DNA of 64,000 nucleotides from Melanocharis versteri (GCA_013397845.1 VZTG01001880.1:1424501-1488500); one strand, 5' to 3'; shown: positions 35,601 to 46,400, numbered from the stretch's first letter. Notes: generated by a model not told the origin, from the letters alone. A program made the numbers and translations.

Positions 35601-38600
35601 TTGCCTTAACCTCATGCTTTCTCTATGGCTTTCAGGTCTTGGCTCTATGACTTGTGCAGAGGAATTGAAGAGGAACCTGTCAAAAACCGGTACCTACCCC
35701 AGTCTATTGGCTGCAGCAAGAACTTCCCTGGGAAGTCAGCCCTGGCCACACAGAAGGCGGTAGGAGAAGCCTACATCTAGCATAATGCTTGGCTTTCACA
35801 CTAGAAAAGATAAGAATACTAAAAACTGAGACTAGCTTGCAAAACTGCTGCTTTTCTGCACAATTATACTCTGAAACTCAGACTAGGGGCTCAGTGGGAG
35901 AAGGTAGTTTGAGCTCTGGAAATCCCTGTTTGACAGAAATGCATTGATAAACTCCTGCACAAAGAGGTCCATCCCAGTTGTAATTTCCATGAGCAAAACT
36001 GTGGGCCTGTGCTGTTTGAAAGTTATTCACAGTGCCAAGCTTCAAGAGCATGGTTGCTAGAATGAAGATCACTAGCCCAAAGAAAGAGGGAGGATGCGCT
36101 TTAGCTATTAGCTGGGGCAAGGTTCCCACTGAGCTGTAGGAAGATGGAAAGAGAACTCCAGGACAGGGAATCTAGATTACTTGGCAAAGTCTAGTAGTAA
36201 CACTGCAGGGCTTGTATGGTATCTACAGTGTCCTTGCCCACAGAGTTGAATCTCAGCTGGACTGATTTCTCAAGGTCTGCTACAGATATGGGGCCTTACA
36301 ATAGTCTGTCCATTCCAGTCTGATCCTCCACCAGCGTTCCCCAGTGTGCAGAGCATTGCTCTTGTGTTGTGGTATTGCTGTGAGCAGAGGCCCAACCTCT
36401 CTGTTACTGCTGCTTTGTCCAGGTGCAACACTGGCTCCTGCAGATGGCCTTGGAGCTGGAATCCAGACTGAACAAGGACAGGAGCCAGGTAAGGAGGGGA
36501 GGCACAGGGGCACAAGGAGGCATAGAGTTCATTTGCACCATGAGTGGTTTGCTGGAGGCTGAGGGTGGTGTGTGGCAGGGGGGGAAATCTGCTCACCCAC
36601 AGATGTGTGCCTGTGTGCTGAGGTGTCCCGAGTAGAGAGGTGTGCAGGAGCGTGGCCAGGAAGGATGGTTTTGCCCCAGAACGCTGCAGGGTTAAGAACG
36701 ATCCTTGTCGCATGCTTTAGGATGCAGGGATCTGAAAGCCACTGCACCTTCCTTCTGCACTGCTGCTCCCCTGCAAGCCCTGCTGACACAGGTATACCCG
36801 TGGGCTGTGAGAGGAAGCACTGTGCTCCTATCTGGATGTTAGGCTGCAGGCCAGCATGGGAGCAATCCACCAGCTTTGGCACTGCAGCGAGGCCAAAAAA
36901 GGTGTGGAGCTGCCTTTGAGGAAAAGCAAGGACTAAGTGCTTCCCATCCTGTGTGGCACAGCTGTGCAAGCACTTGTGGTGTATCCCATCCCTTGGCAAT
37001 CAGGCCGAGCAGGACATGTTCTCCCACCCTACCATCGGGAGATTGAGGGGGGTGGGAGTCTGGGGAGGGCACCAGGCAGAGAACAGTTCCCTCGGCTGTT
37101 CCTGCCCCTTCCTGCAGGAGTCGCTGGAAGCACAGCTCTACTCTCCCGGCAGAACCACCGCGTGGCCCGGCAGCTGATGGTGGTGATCCGCCAGCAAGGG
37201 GACACCCGCGTGTCACGTCTGTGCGCCCTGTCCCGCTACGACGCACAGAAAATGAGCAACGATGCCTTCACCCTCATCCAAAACTGCAACATGGCTGGGG
37301 CTCACCAGGCAGCATGGTGAGTGTGGGACAAAGTGGGTCACCTCTGTCAGGACTGGTTCTGATGTGGGAGGTATTGGATGAGCCAGAAACCTATTGGAAA
37401 GGAACTCAAGTTAATGCTGAGTGGTAGGAAAAGTGATTCCCAACACCCTCACGGTAGAGTGCAGTGACCTTCTAGCAGTAGGCCAGCCTGGCCTCTTCTG
37501 AGCCCCACATCTGGTGAGACACTTCTGTACTTGGAGCTGAGGATTGCTACTGGCTGGGGTGTGTCCAGCTGGAGCGAGGCTGTACTCGCCCTGCTGGGCT
37601 GGAGAAGCTAGCTAAGCCTTGTCCTACCCTAAGGACAAAGCTTTTTGGGAGGAAACCATTGGGGCAGGAAGAAAAAGGAAAGTGCACAACTCCTGTCTTC
37701 AGCATTTCCTTCCTTCCTTCCTTCTGCTCTGCAGTGAAGGCAAGAAGGTCCTGTCTGTTAAAACTTTTATAAGACTGCTGCTCCCTTAGGGCTCTCTCGT
37801 CTCACAGCAGCTTCAGCCTGTAGTGGACTGGAAGTCCAGGCTGGCAGTTGGCTGCTCCTGCTCGAGTGCCCTTCCTTTGTGAATTGCTGCTTTGGAAAGA
37901 GGGGTTCTGCTTTTCCCAACACAGCCTGCTATGTCTGTTCTGGAGGTAGCAATACTAACTTTGTCAGAGCAAACATCTTGCCCACCCCTTGCCAGATACT
38001 ACAGTTCTCCTGTCTGGGAATGTTTTGTGTTGTTTAAATTCTTACCTCAAAAGATTTTTTGCTTTCCAGGCTGGTGTCTGAGCTGATGTTGGTCTGTCCT
38101 TTGCAGGTCTCCACCGCTGATTTCAGTGCAACTCTCGGCAAGCAAGTTCTCGGAGCCTGTCACCCTCTCTACAGGCATTGCCACCTTCCTGGCAGGTGAT
38201 ACCCAGCCTGATGGCACTGCCACCACCAGCCAAAACGCCACATCTTGTGGGAGGGCCAGGGTCAAGTTCTTTAGGAGCCCAAGCAAAGAACTTCGGCAGA
38301 AGCCAGCCAATGCTATTGAGTCGTTCTTCCAAAAGGCAGCAGAACGGCAGCCGTCACAGGCAGTGGCAGCAACCAGCTTGCCCACTGCTGCCACTGCAGA
38401 GTCAGCTGTGCCCAGCTCCCCAGAGCACCAAGAGAGAGCTGGCATTGGACTTGCCTCTGTGCAGTGTGACCTGCAGTCCCCTGTGAAGCAGAGTCCCAGC
38501 AGTGCCAGCCCTACTTCTCCGTACAAGAGGCTTCCCTGGGAGAACTTGCCATCAGATGCTACACAAACACCCTCAACTCCACCCAGCTCCAGAACCCTTC

Positions 38601-38962
38601 TGAAATTACAACCAGCTATGGAGGGAAATGAGCAGAATTTGCCACCCTCTCCTGAGCTCCCCCTGCTGCCTCCTGCCTCTCCAGGGGACCAGCAGCGCTG
38701 TGAGAAGTGTGGCCAGCTCGTGCTGGTGTGGGAGTTCCCAGAGCATGTGGACTACCACTTTGCTCTGGAGCTGCAAAGCTCCTTCCTGGAGCCCAGCCCT
38801 CCCATGGCTCCAGAAGCAGCTCCCAACGCAAAGGCTGTGGCTTCCAGGTCTCCTGCCAAGGCAAAGAACAAGCCCAAGACTCCAGCAGGATCTAGTGCAA
38901 AACGACCCAAAGAAGGTGTGACAAGAACTTTAGATTTTTTCTTTAAGCCCTTACCTCCTTAA
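29540..38962 (+). CDS. POLH: POLH, DNA polymerase eta (whole coding span, 10 coding exons)
   Basis: Y-family translesion polymerase that copies past UV cyclobutane dimers; loss in human causes xeroderma pigmentosum variant. The exons join into 2118 bases, 705 residues plus stop (human 713). Catalytic metal ligands fall at the same numbers as in human: D13 in LVDMDCFF, and D115 and E116 in ASIDEAYLDL. The dimer-stabilising residues Q38 and R61 are also present. Palm, finger, thumb and little-finger segments follow in order to about residue 430. The last exon carries a first FF motif (ESFFQKAAERQ), a C2H2 ubiquitin-binding UBZ (C619, C622, H634, H638, with D636 conserved), a basic NLS-like stretch and a C-terminal FFFKPL. 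The C-terminal PIP-box glutamine is replaced by arginine. POLH is head to head with XPO5, and GTPBP2 lies downstream in the opposite orientation. Confidence 0.97.
29775..29909 (+). CDS. POLH: POLH coding exon 2
   Basis: Codes residues 46-91, with IIAVSYEARAFGVSRGMW. R61 is here. The acceptor is ggcag. Confidence 0.95.
30001..30242 (+). CDS. POLH: POLH coding exon 3
   Basis: Codes residues 91-172, including ERASIDEAYLDL with D115 and E116. The 3' end (PGPDPGGKGAHRAEPGGK) is GC-rich, diverged from human and contains a short near-duplicate. The donor was fixed by phase. Confidence 0.92.
30512..30681 (+). CDS. POLH: POLH coding exon 4
   Basis: Codes residues 172-228, with DLQLTMGAVIVEEIRVAV and ending SAGISHNK. 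Confidence 0.95.
30963..31320 (+). repeat. Left arm of a long inverted repeat
   Basis: Its reverse complement matches 31855-32229 at roughly 90% by eye over most of its length, with small indels. It begins at tgttttctgtagaaaa and ends at ttgttctgcag. Confidence 0.9.
31855..32229 (-). repeat. Right arm of a long inverted repeat
   Basis: Inverted copy of 30963-31320, beginning ctgcagaacaaaaggagtgc and ending tttctacagaaaac. The spacer between arms is about 535 bases. The transcript could fold into a long intronic hairpin. Confidence 0.9.
33892..33995 (+). CDS. POLH: POLH coding exon 5
   Basis: Codes residues 229-263, beginning TLAKLACGLNKPNRQTLVS. The acceptor is ttacag and the donor GTAAGT. 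Confidence 0.94.
34884..35003 (+). CDS. POLH: POLH coding exon 6
   Basis: Codes residues 263-303, with RNLGGKLGTAITDILGVEY, part of the thumb. Confidence 0.94.
35636..35759 (+). CDS. POLH: POLH coding exon 7
   Basis: Codes residues 303-344, beginning SWLYDLCRGIEEEPVK, with IGCSKNFPGKSALAT entering the little finger. Confidence 0.94.
36423..36488 (+). CDS. POLH: POLH coding exon 8 (66-base exon)
   Basis: Codes residues 345-366, from VQHWLLQMALELE to KDRSQ. Confidence 0.93.
37153..37316 (+). CDS. POLH: POLH coding exon 9
   Basis: Codes residues 367-421, beginning NHRVARQLMVVIRQQGD, with SRYDAQKMSNDAFTLI. Confidence 0.94.
37706..37724 (+). repeat. (TTCC)n microsatellite
   Basis: About four to five units of ttcc in a POLH intron. 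Confidence 0.8.
38107..38962 (+). CDS. POLH: POLH coding exon 10 (C-terminal regulatory region, stop)
   Basis: Codes residues 421-705 and the TAA stop. It holds the end of the little finger (SPPLISVQLSASKF), a proline/serine-rich linker, ESFFQKAAERQ, the UBZ zinc finger CEKCGQLVLVWEFPEHVDYH and the terminal TRTLDFFFKPLPP. Confidence 0.96.
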
Positions 38963-38980
38963 CTCCCAGCCACACTGGAT

Positions 38981-39022
38981 GTTTTTAAAGAATCAGTATT
39001 TTTAAAGAATCAGTGTTTTTAA
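38981..39022 (+). repeat. Short AT-rich tandem repeat in the POLH 3' UTR
   Basis: A unit close to tttttaaagaatcagt occurs twice, followed by a partial copy. Confidence 0.7.
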
Positions 39023-39074
39023 ATACAGTTAAAAGTTTTTATACTGCGTGTCAGGTTTTAATGATGAAAAGTCT

Positions 39075-39080
39075 AATAAA
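39075..39080 (+). terminator. POLH: POLH poly(A) signal
   Basis: AATAAA about 113 bases after the POLH stop, giving a short 3' UTR of roughly 38963-39100. Confidence 0.75.
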
Positions 39081-39765
39081 TTATCTCCACTCCAAGTCTA
39101 AGAGGAACTGGAACTCATGAACTCTGTAGGTGTAGCCAGTTTAGCTGGTGGCAGCTGCCTCTGCCTGCCTGGTGCTACTAAGCTGCATGGTACTCTCACC
39201 TACACCACTTGCCATAGGTATTTCCATGGCATCACTGCTCAGTAATTCTGATCCTGCTATAAAAGCAGCCACTGTAAGTGCAGCAGCTTATCCCAGGGAA
39301 TCTCCTGCTAAGCCTTGGCTTGAACCCCTGTCCAGTCACTCAGTATGAAACCTTCAGCTTGTGGTTCTACTCTGGCTGCAGCTGCAGGCCTTGCCCTCAC
39401 TGTGTAATTTATATGTGGTAGCTTAGCCCTGTTGTTCCTTCTCCCCTCCACCTGGAAGACACTGATTTTTATTCCCTCCCTCCCACCCCCCAGGATTTAT
39501 GTTACAGATGGTTTGGCAATCCCCTCTGTGTAGCAGTCCATTGCATGATGCTTCTCAGCAGCTCAGGAGCACATAAGAAAGACTGCTTCTGTCATACAAG
39601 ATTTGAGGAAGCAGTAGCTGCGTGGGCATACTTTTTGATGGGCTTTTTGAAAACTTGGCATTAATTCATAATAATTGCTATTGATACATAAACCGTCTCC
39701 TGCTGGAGCCCTCATGGAAGGGATAGAAAACATGCCAAGGGTCACAAAGCCCACTGTGAAAGCTT

Positions 39766-39963
39766 TTATCCGGTGTAGAGTGCATAACCACATTTTTCCT
39801 CCTTCCCAGACTCAAGTGATATGAGATGCAACTTGCTGACAGGTACCTGTTCTGACTGTGCTCCGCCAAATGACTTGTTCAGCTCTTTGGGCCACAGGTC
39901 ACAGTAAAGCGGCCACTCCAGAGCTCCACAGATTACAGCAGCCAACAAAGCAGCCAATACCAT
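39766..39963 (-). CDS. Candidate small membrane peptide, unrecognised
   Basis: I do not recognise this. A 65-codon frame begins MVLAALLAAVICGALEWPLY, a signal-anchor-like hydrophobic start. The frame stays open upstream to a stop near 40120 and adds another hydrophobic run (LTLSQCLLVLS). Upstream, TTCCTTCCCCCTGCCCTAAG forms a good polypyrimidine acceptor ending at 40116 on the minus strand. A TATAAATA box and a GTAAGC donor lie about 0.9 kb further upstream. An AATAAA on the minus strand at about 39468-39473 could end the transcript. A GTACCT donor at 39846 could instead splice it onward. It could equally be a chance open frame. Confidence 0.3.
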   Translation of the reverse strand: MVLAALLAAVICGALEWPLYCDLWPKELNKSFGGAQSEQVPVSKLHLISLESGKEEKCGYALYTG

Positions 39964-40977
39964 GGAGAGGACAAGCAGGCACTGCGAGAGGGTGAGAGTG
40001 GCTCCAGAGCAAGAGAAGTGCTTGCCCTCAGTTGCCTGGCAGGGCTGAGCTCTGCTACGCCGCGAGCTGCCCGGAGCCTGCCAGAAGCTCTGCTGCCAAT
40101 AATTTGAACGTGGCTCTTAGGGCAGGGGGAAGGAATGTGCCACGTCAAGGCAGCACTGGGTGGGGCTAGGAGACGAATTGCCCGGAGTTTCATCAGCTGC
40201 AGGCTTCCCTTCCTTGGGCAGCAGGAGAGAGCCTTTCAGGCAGCGGATAATGATGCAAACTGCTGCTCTATATCTATGTGCTATTTTCTGAATTGCACCA
40301 ATTTAATTGCAGCTGTTGACCTGCTCTCTCCTTCCAGCAGACAGCTTGTGCTGGGAAACTGCTACATTACTGTCAGTGGAGTCTAATACTTGACACAGTC
40401 GTCAGGAGATTTCAAGGAGCACAAGAAGCTCATTCTGGTGCATGCAGCTCTGGTAATCAGCAGAGGAAGGAATTATGGAGTCACTCCCACTAATGACAGT
40501 CCTAACATTGCAAAGTGACAAGTTTCCCAAAGTCCTCACGTGAAGAGAAACAGCAACCAGTCTGGCAGGATTGCCTCATCTCCTGTGACAGAGGCACGTC
40601 TCATTTCCTAAGTGTCTGGCAGGACTGGACTCTGCAGATGCCACTATCTGACACAAAAACAAGTTTAGAAGAGGCAAATCCTTTCGGTCACAAGTCATCT
40701 CCACAGGGAAAGCTTTCTGCCTCTACTTGTCCCAAGGGAACAACCTGTTCTCATGGAGACAAGGCAGTCACAAACCCCTTGATAAGGTCGAAGCTATTTT
40801 AAAAACAAATCACTGGTTAGATATGTGCCCTAGAAAGCACCTCTTTAATTAGGCTCTAGGGGAATTTGTGACTGTGAGGAAGCTCTGGCCGCAGCCTGTT
40901 CCGCCCACAACAGCCCAAAGTGCTGTGCTCAGGGTGACGTGGCTGCCTGTCACCTCGGGCTGCACACCCAGGCTTAC

Positions 40978-41051
40978 TCAGATAAGCCGGGAGCGCAAGG
41001 TTGTAAACAACAGTGCGTGCATTCTTTCCACACCACGGCGCGGTATTTATA
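40978..41051 (-). promoter_or_regulatory. TATA-like box, possible first exon and donor on the minus strand
   Basis: TATAAATA lies at 41051-41044 on the minus strand within a GC-rich setting. About 65 bases downstream a strong GTAAGC donor would begin at 40977. An AGATAAG (GATA-type) motif overlaps the exon-donor boundary at 40980-40986. Together they look like a promoter with a short leader exon, but there is no direct evidence of transcription. Confidence 0.35.
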
Positions 41052-41189
41052 GGGCTGAATGCAGGAAGCTTAGGAACGGGTGAAGGGTAGCCAGCTCCAA
41101 CCGTGACCCAGCTCCAAGGGCAGCAGTGTGAGAGCCTAGCTCCACCCTCACTCATTGTACAACTCAGCCAGCAAGCTCAATAAAACATC

Positions 41190-41195
41190 TTTATT
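41190..41195 (-). terminator. GTPBP2: GTPBP2 poly(A) signal
   Basis: The plus strand reads tttatt, AATAAA on the minus strand. It is the first canonical signal seen downstream of the GTPBP2 stop, implying a 3' UTR of about 2 kb. Confidence 0.6.
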
Positions 41196-41251
41196 CTGTA
41201 CATTTATATAGATGCTTGGGGAACAGGGACAATCCCCAGCATTAGAAAAAT

Positions 41252-41689
41252 TCAAGACAACAAAACAGCAATTATGAAGAGCATGGCACCAAGAACAGTC
41301 ATGCCACAGATGGCAGGGATGAGGTGAGACCAGCCATTGGCTGTTTCAGAAAAGGTCACAGCACCCCCCTTTGGGGCAGAAAACACCAGTGCTGCTGCAA
41401 AGAGCTGGAGTCCCCCACCCCCAGGCAGCTTTCTTTGTGACCCACTAGCACCAAAGGGAAGAGCCTGCTGGCAGCTGGGGCCTGTCCTTGCAGGCATTGG
41501 TGAAAAGACTGTGTCACTGAAATACTCAGCCCACTGCCAGAATGGGAAAAAAAAGGGATCCTGCTTGAGCAGTGACCCTGAGCCAGCATCTCCTTTCTCA
41601 GTGCTGGGGATGAAGCAGTTTTCAGCTGGATCGGTGCTCCCTCCAAGGGACAGGTCACTCTTGCCACTATTGAGCTGCCTTCCCTTCAT
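41252..41689 (-). CDS. Open frame with a C-terminal hydrophobic tail, unrecognised
   Basis: A 145-codon frame starts directly after an in-frame stop. The last 25 or so residues (IPAICGMTVLGAMLFIIAVL and flanks) form a hydrophobic helix at the extreme C-terminus, as in tail-anchored proteins. The AATAAA lies only about 57 bases after its stop. An acceptor-like CTTTTCTGAAACAG precedes the tail-coding part, so a terminal exon is another possibility. It may be a fortuitous frame in the GTPBP2 3' UTR. Confidence 0.25.
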   Translation of the reverse strand: MKGRQLNSGKSDLSLGGSTDPAENCFIPSTEKGDAGSGSLLKQDPFFFPFWQWAEYFSDTVFSPMPARTGPSCQQALPFGASGSQRKLPGGGGLQLFAAALVFSAPKGGAVTFSETANGWSHLIPAICGMTVLGAMLFIIAVLLS

Positions 41690-43203
41690 TTATGCCACCA
41701 CTTGACAGGCTCTCCCCGCCTCAGCACGCTCTCTGCAGGGTGCAGCCCCCACCTTCCCACCCTGTGATGGCCTAGCCCAGCGCAGAGACCCACGGCCCCG
41801 CACAGCCCCGCAGCAGCGCCTGTGCCAGCAGCCCAGCAGCAGAACCTGCTCTCAGGATGGCAGAAGGGCCGCTTGAGTGTCCAAGTGCTATCACAGGCCC
41901 TCGCCCTTCTCTTCAGCCAGGGCTAGCAGGCCACCACGCCAACCAGCAGGGCTTGCTGAAGGCCTTTTGCTCACAGCAGACTCATTTTGTCTAGCAGTCA
42001 ACAATAAAACCAAAAGCCTATGTACAGCTTTACAGACCCTGCTGCACCCCCCAGGCTACAAAGCAGAGCTGCGTGACAGAGAGTGGGAGACCTGTCCTCC
42101 ACTCTACATAGAGTCCTTGCTGGCAACATCAGCTTGCCTCTGACAAACCCCAGTGGCAATGGAAAGAAAGGAGTTCTTTCTCCCAGAGTAACAAAAATCA
42201 CGCCACTGTCAAAACAGAAGTTACCTGGTTTTGTGTAAGTAATGCAGCCTGTCCTCCTCACGCGTTAAGGCAAGCGTGTGAGGAACAAGGTGGGCTGGGA
42301 ACAGCCACACCACGGAGCCCACTGCAAACCACTGCTACCAATGTGCAGATGGCACCGTCAGGTGAACATCCATGGAAACAACCTGCTCACACCAGCACAG
42401 GCCCGGGCCCTGCTCTGCTCCACAGAATGGCCTTCTGTCCAGCTGCTGCAAGGAACAGATGCAAGTACAAACTCTGTCTTCATGATGTTATGTCAGGAGG
42501 CTGTGCCACTCAGAGCAGTCACAGCTTTCTGGGAGTCAGAAAGAGGGATGCTGAAGAAATGTGTACATGTGAGTGGGGAACAGGACATCTGTCCAACAGT
42601 AAGACACTCAGATTGGAGTAACGCAAAACCAATGCACAAATGGACACACAGCAGATTAAAGCCAACCAAGATTCAAATGGTTAAAAAGTGTCCTGAATGC
42701 ATTCTGAGAGGTTCAGCCAAGCCCCTGCTGTGGGTAGCATGGCCTCTTCCATCCCCTGCCCAGGATGTGCTGAAGGATGACTTGAGAGAACATTGTTATC
42801 AACCCAGTGTTCAGAGAGCGGAAATGGGACCACATCTTGTGTCAGAGATGGAAAAACATCCCTTCACTGCTTGTCTTCAAAGGCGCTGTGCCTCCCAACC
42901 AGCAATTTTCAAACAGTAAACAAAGCCAGAACTTGCCTGCCCAGGTCTGCAGGTACCTCTGATCTATTCTGAAGGCGGGCAGGGTAATGAAAGCTGCAGG
43001 CGATGTGGAGAACATGCTTAACTTGTCCCACGTACGGCACTGAACGCAAGAAACTCTCCCATGCTCCATCTCACAGTGCAGAGGAGGGACATCCACACTA
43101 GAACGGGACAGCAGCAGCTCCAGGCATTGCTCAGAAAGCCACAGGAGCTTCCAGCCTTCTCCCCAGGTGCTGGTGAGCAGAGATTTCTCTGACCTACTGG
43201 TAG

Positions 43204-43401
43204 TCAGAAGCTCAGCTGTCCAGGCCCCAGGGACTCCTCCAGGCCGTTTTCTTTGGTGGTGATGGCTTGGAGGTCAGTGACATGCCCAATGCCTTTGGTG
43301 ACTCCTTCACGGAAAAGCAGTTTGGCTCCGATCTTCAAGTATTCAGGATGCTTGATGAATCTGAAACAGACAACTGCCTTCTCTCCTGTCCGCAGCTTGT
43401 C
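43204..43401 (-). CDS. GTPBP2: GTPBP2 coding exon 12 (stop codon)
   Basis: Begins DKLRTGEKAVVCFRF. After TDLQAIT the tail (TKENGLEESLGPGQLSF) is longer and different from the human ending. Confidence 0.93.
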   Translation of the reverse strand, partial: DKLRTGEKAVVCFRFIKHPEYLKIGAKLLFREGVTKGIGHVTDLQAITTKENGLEESLGPGQLSF

Positions 43402-46400
43402 CTGAAAAGAAAAATGGGAGAGCTTAGGCCCATCTCTCAAGCTGATGCATGCAGGAAGAGGTGCATGTGGAAGGTAAGATGAGGCAAATGAGCAGCCTTC
43501 TTCAGACTGCATGGCTTGAGCCCTTCCCATTACTGTATACCTAAGAAGAGATGGGAAGACACAAGCTCTGAAGAATGGGGAGTTCACCTCTCTTCTTTAA
43601 CATGTTTGGAGTAAAAGCAACCAAATGGGCAGGATAAAGGGGTAGAGTCTGCTCCTAGGAAGGGACACAGCTACTCAAAATACCAGCAGCCCCCAGCTTT
43701 ACTAGAGGGCATGGTGGAATCCCAACAAAACCCACAGGGAGGTCCATCTTCCTCCCCTTTCTTTCCATGGCCTACCTTTCCATGGATCTTCTCTACGATA
43801 GCTGTCTGTCGCACATTCCCCACGTGCACCGTCACCTGAAACCCCTTCCGGAAAGTTGTGGCATGGAATAACAGCACGATCTCGGCTTCAAACACTGAGC
43901 AGATGGTGGGGTTCATTTCTGGGCTCACCATGACCATGCCCTGCAGAACAACCCAAGGCTCAGACCAGTTAGAGCCAGTCCCCCTTGCTTCTGGACAGCC
44001 CCCAAAACCACAAATACACCTCCACTCTGTGACTTGGGCTTGCATCCCATTCTCAGCCTTGTACTCACTGTACTTTGTAACCTGGCCATTTCCTCCCCTT
44101 CCAGCAAGTTTCCTGCAAACATCTCTACTTCATTCCCACCCTACCAATGGGGGATGTCCAGAGAAGCCTCCAGCCCTGCTCACTGGACCAGTGAACAACC
44201 TGGCAACAGCAGGACTAACCTTGCGCAGCAGGGAGCGGTCGAAGGGTCCGAGGGCCAGGGTGGCTGCCTGCCCAGCCCGCAGCACGCGGCAGGCAGAGCG
44301 GTTCCGTTGGATACTGCACACTTTCAGCCGGAGGAACTTCCCATCGTCAGTGGGACCAACCACCAAGTTCTCCCCTTCTCGGCAGATCCCACTGCCCAGG
44401 GTAGAAGAGCAGGACACAGTTCATCAGGAGACAAAGACATTCTACCCTCCAAGATTAACCTGAACAAATTCCCCAGGGCCAAATCTTTGGACTCTTACCC
44501 TGGACCAACTAACAGGGACACAAAGCTGCTGAGAACCGGGATTTCTTACAGCAGGAGTGAAAGCCACACTATCACTCTTAAGAATCCCAGGTACAGACAG
44601 GGGCCATTGCACGCCCAGTGCTCTGCCACGCTGTGTTGTTTCTGGTGGGGAGACCTCAGATGACGCTGGTTCAGTGTGGATGTGCTGGTGGCCAAACTGC
44701 TCTGATCGCTCCCGAACATGGAGCGACAGCTGCCTTTTCATGGGGTGGCGTGCAGTTAACTCCTGCTGGAATCAGAGGATCTACCTTTTACATTTCCTCC
44801 CCCTACTTGAGGAAGGAAGAAAGCAACTCCTTGGGATCATGCCTAACCTCTGCCAATTCTAGATTCCAGCACGGCTTCTTTCAGCATGCTTCAGGACACA
44901 TTCCTAATCCAGCAACTTTAGAGCAGACTATCTGCTTGCCACCACATGACCAATGGTCTGCTTATGTCACCTCCCAACACCCTGTAGGGTTCTACTCTCA
45001 TTTGGCTCAGTCATCTGGCAGCAGTCAGGACTGAGCCTCACACAGCTTCCATTTTTGCAGCAGGTGACTCTAACCTTGTGGGAACTCCAGCAACCATTCA
45101 CGTCCACACTCATCTGCCTGGCCTCACTTACCTTGACAGAGTTCCTCCCACAACAGTCCCCACCTCTGGCACCGTATAAATTTCATCAACCTGCAGCAAG
45201 GCAACAAGAATAAGCTGCTCAGACAGACAGCTGTGAAATAGCACTCCAGAATGAGGACAAAGAGCCCGTCCCTTGTATGGAAGCAGGTGATCTCTCTGCT
45301 GGTCATCAGACACCATCTCAGAGCTTCACCAGCTCCCACTACCTTCCCATTAGAGGAACAAACCTCTGCCTTTTAAATAGCAACCAGAGAAATGATCTTA
45401 TTCCTGAGACAGACATCTCATGGTTAGGACAGATCCAGCCTATCAGGCTTTCCTCAAGGACCAAGTCCTTTTTTAAATGTCTATCAATAGTCCACGAGTT
45501 CACCACATCTCTACCTGTGGTGTCCAAATTCCCCAAACATCTCTCCCATGGTACAGCAATGATTCCAGTAGCAGAACTGGAAACAAACTACCCTTACGCA
45601 CCTGAAATTCTGTAAGTTGCTGCATTAATTCTTCCTGCTCTTTACTGTTGGTCAGTGGAGGGAGGATGTTGAGGAAGACTTTCAAGAGATCCAGGTTCTC
45701 CCCAGAAACACTGGACAGTGTGAAGATTGGGGTGATGCTGTCAGACACAAACAGACAGAAATAAGCAGAAGGCCAGAGTGCAGCTCCAGAAGGTTTCTGG
45801 GATTCTGAATCTACTGAGACCTGCAGGAAGACGGATACTACACCAGCAAGTGGCTAAAGCAGGAAGGCTAGGTACAGCTCCACAGTAAGCCCTGCCTCAA
45901 TGTTTGGTCGAGGCACCAATCCCTTGTCAACATACATTTTTCTCATGGAGAAGTAACTCTAATGCAGCCTTTTGCTCCCAGAGCCCAGAAAAAAGTTTGG
46001 GATGGGAAAATGCCTTCTTGGAGAATGCAAAGGTAGGAAACTTGACAAGGAGCAGAGATGTTCAAGATGTAGTCACCTCCCCTGTGTTCACCCTTCCCCA
46101 GCTCCGCATGGCAGCCCAGTTTGAATTGCCTGCTCCCAACTGAAGAAAGGAATGGTCCCTTACTTGGGAGATTGTGCAAACTGTTGTGCTGCTGTAACAG
46201 CATCGTCGTCTGAATTCACAAGCAGGGGGAGCTTGTTGCAGCCTGGCTGCTTCAGGATTCGCTCCAGCTGTTTCACTGTCCGTTCCACGGTGGCTTTTGA
46301 ACACAAGTCGACTTTGCTGATGACAATGAAGAAGGGGACCTTGAGGGCCATGGCCAAGCCCAAGTGCTCTCGTGTTGTGCCCGCTGCAGGAGACAAGTGA

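Larger units (their letters stand above)
39100..41165. other. POLH-GTPBP2 intergenic region
   Basis: About 2 kb between the 3' ends of two convergent genes. It contains a minus-strand TATA-like box and an acceptor-flanked frame with a hydrophobic segment, described separately. No known gene was recognised. Confidence 0.5.
41170..43203 (-). other. GTPBP2: GTPBP2 3' UTR
   Basis: No spliced exon was recognised between the stop codon at 43204 and the poly(A) signal at 41190. A 145-codon open frame ending in a hydrophobic tail lies in its last 500 bases. Confidence 0.55.

Noticed and set aside
39160..39291. Possible second exon (…SELLSSDAMEIPMASGVGEST…) for the candidate minus-strand membrane gene
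   Set aside because: An acceptor-like CTTACAG precedes it, but joining to the GTACCT donor at 39846 gives the wrong phase and an early stop.
42278..42919. 213-codon plus-strand frame in the GTPBP2 3' UTR
   Set aside because: No hydrophobic segment, domain or splice context, and it is antisense to a transcribed UTR.
44034..44663. 209-codon plus-strand frame antisense to GTPBP2 exon 10
   Set aside because: Mirror of a real coding exon on the other strand, with no family resemblance.
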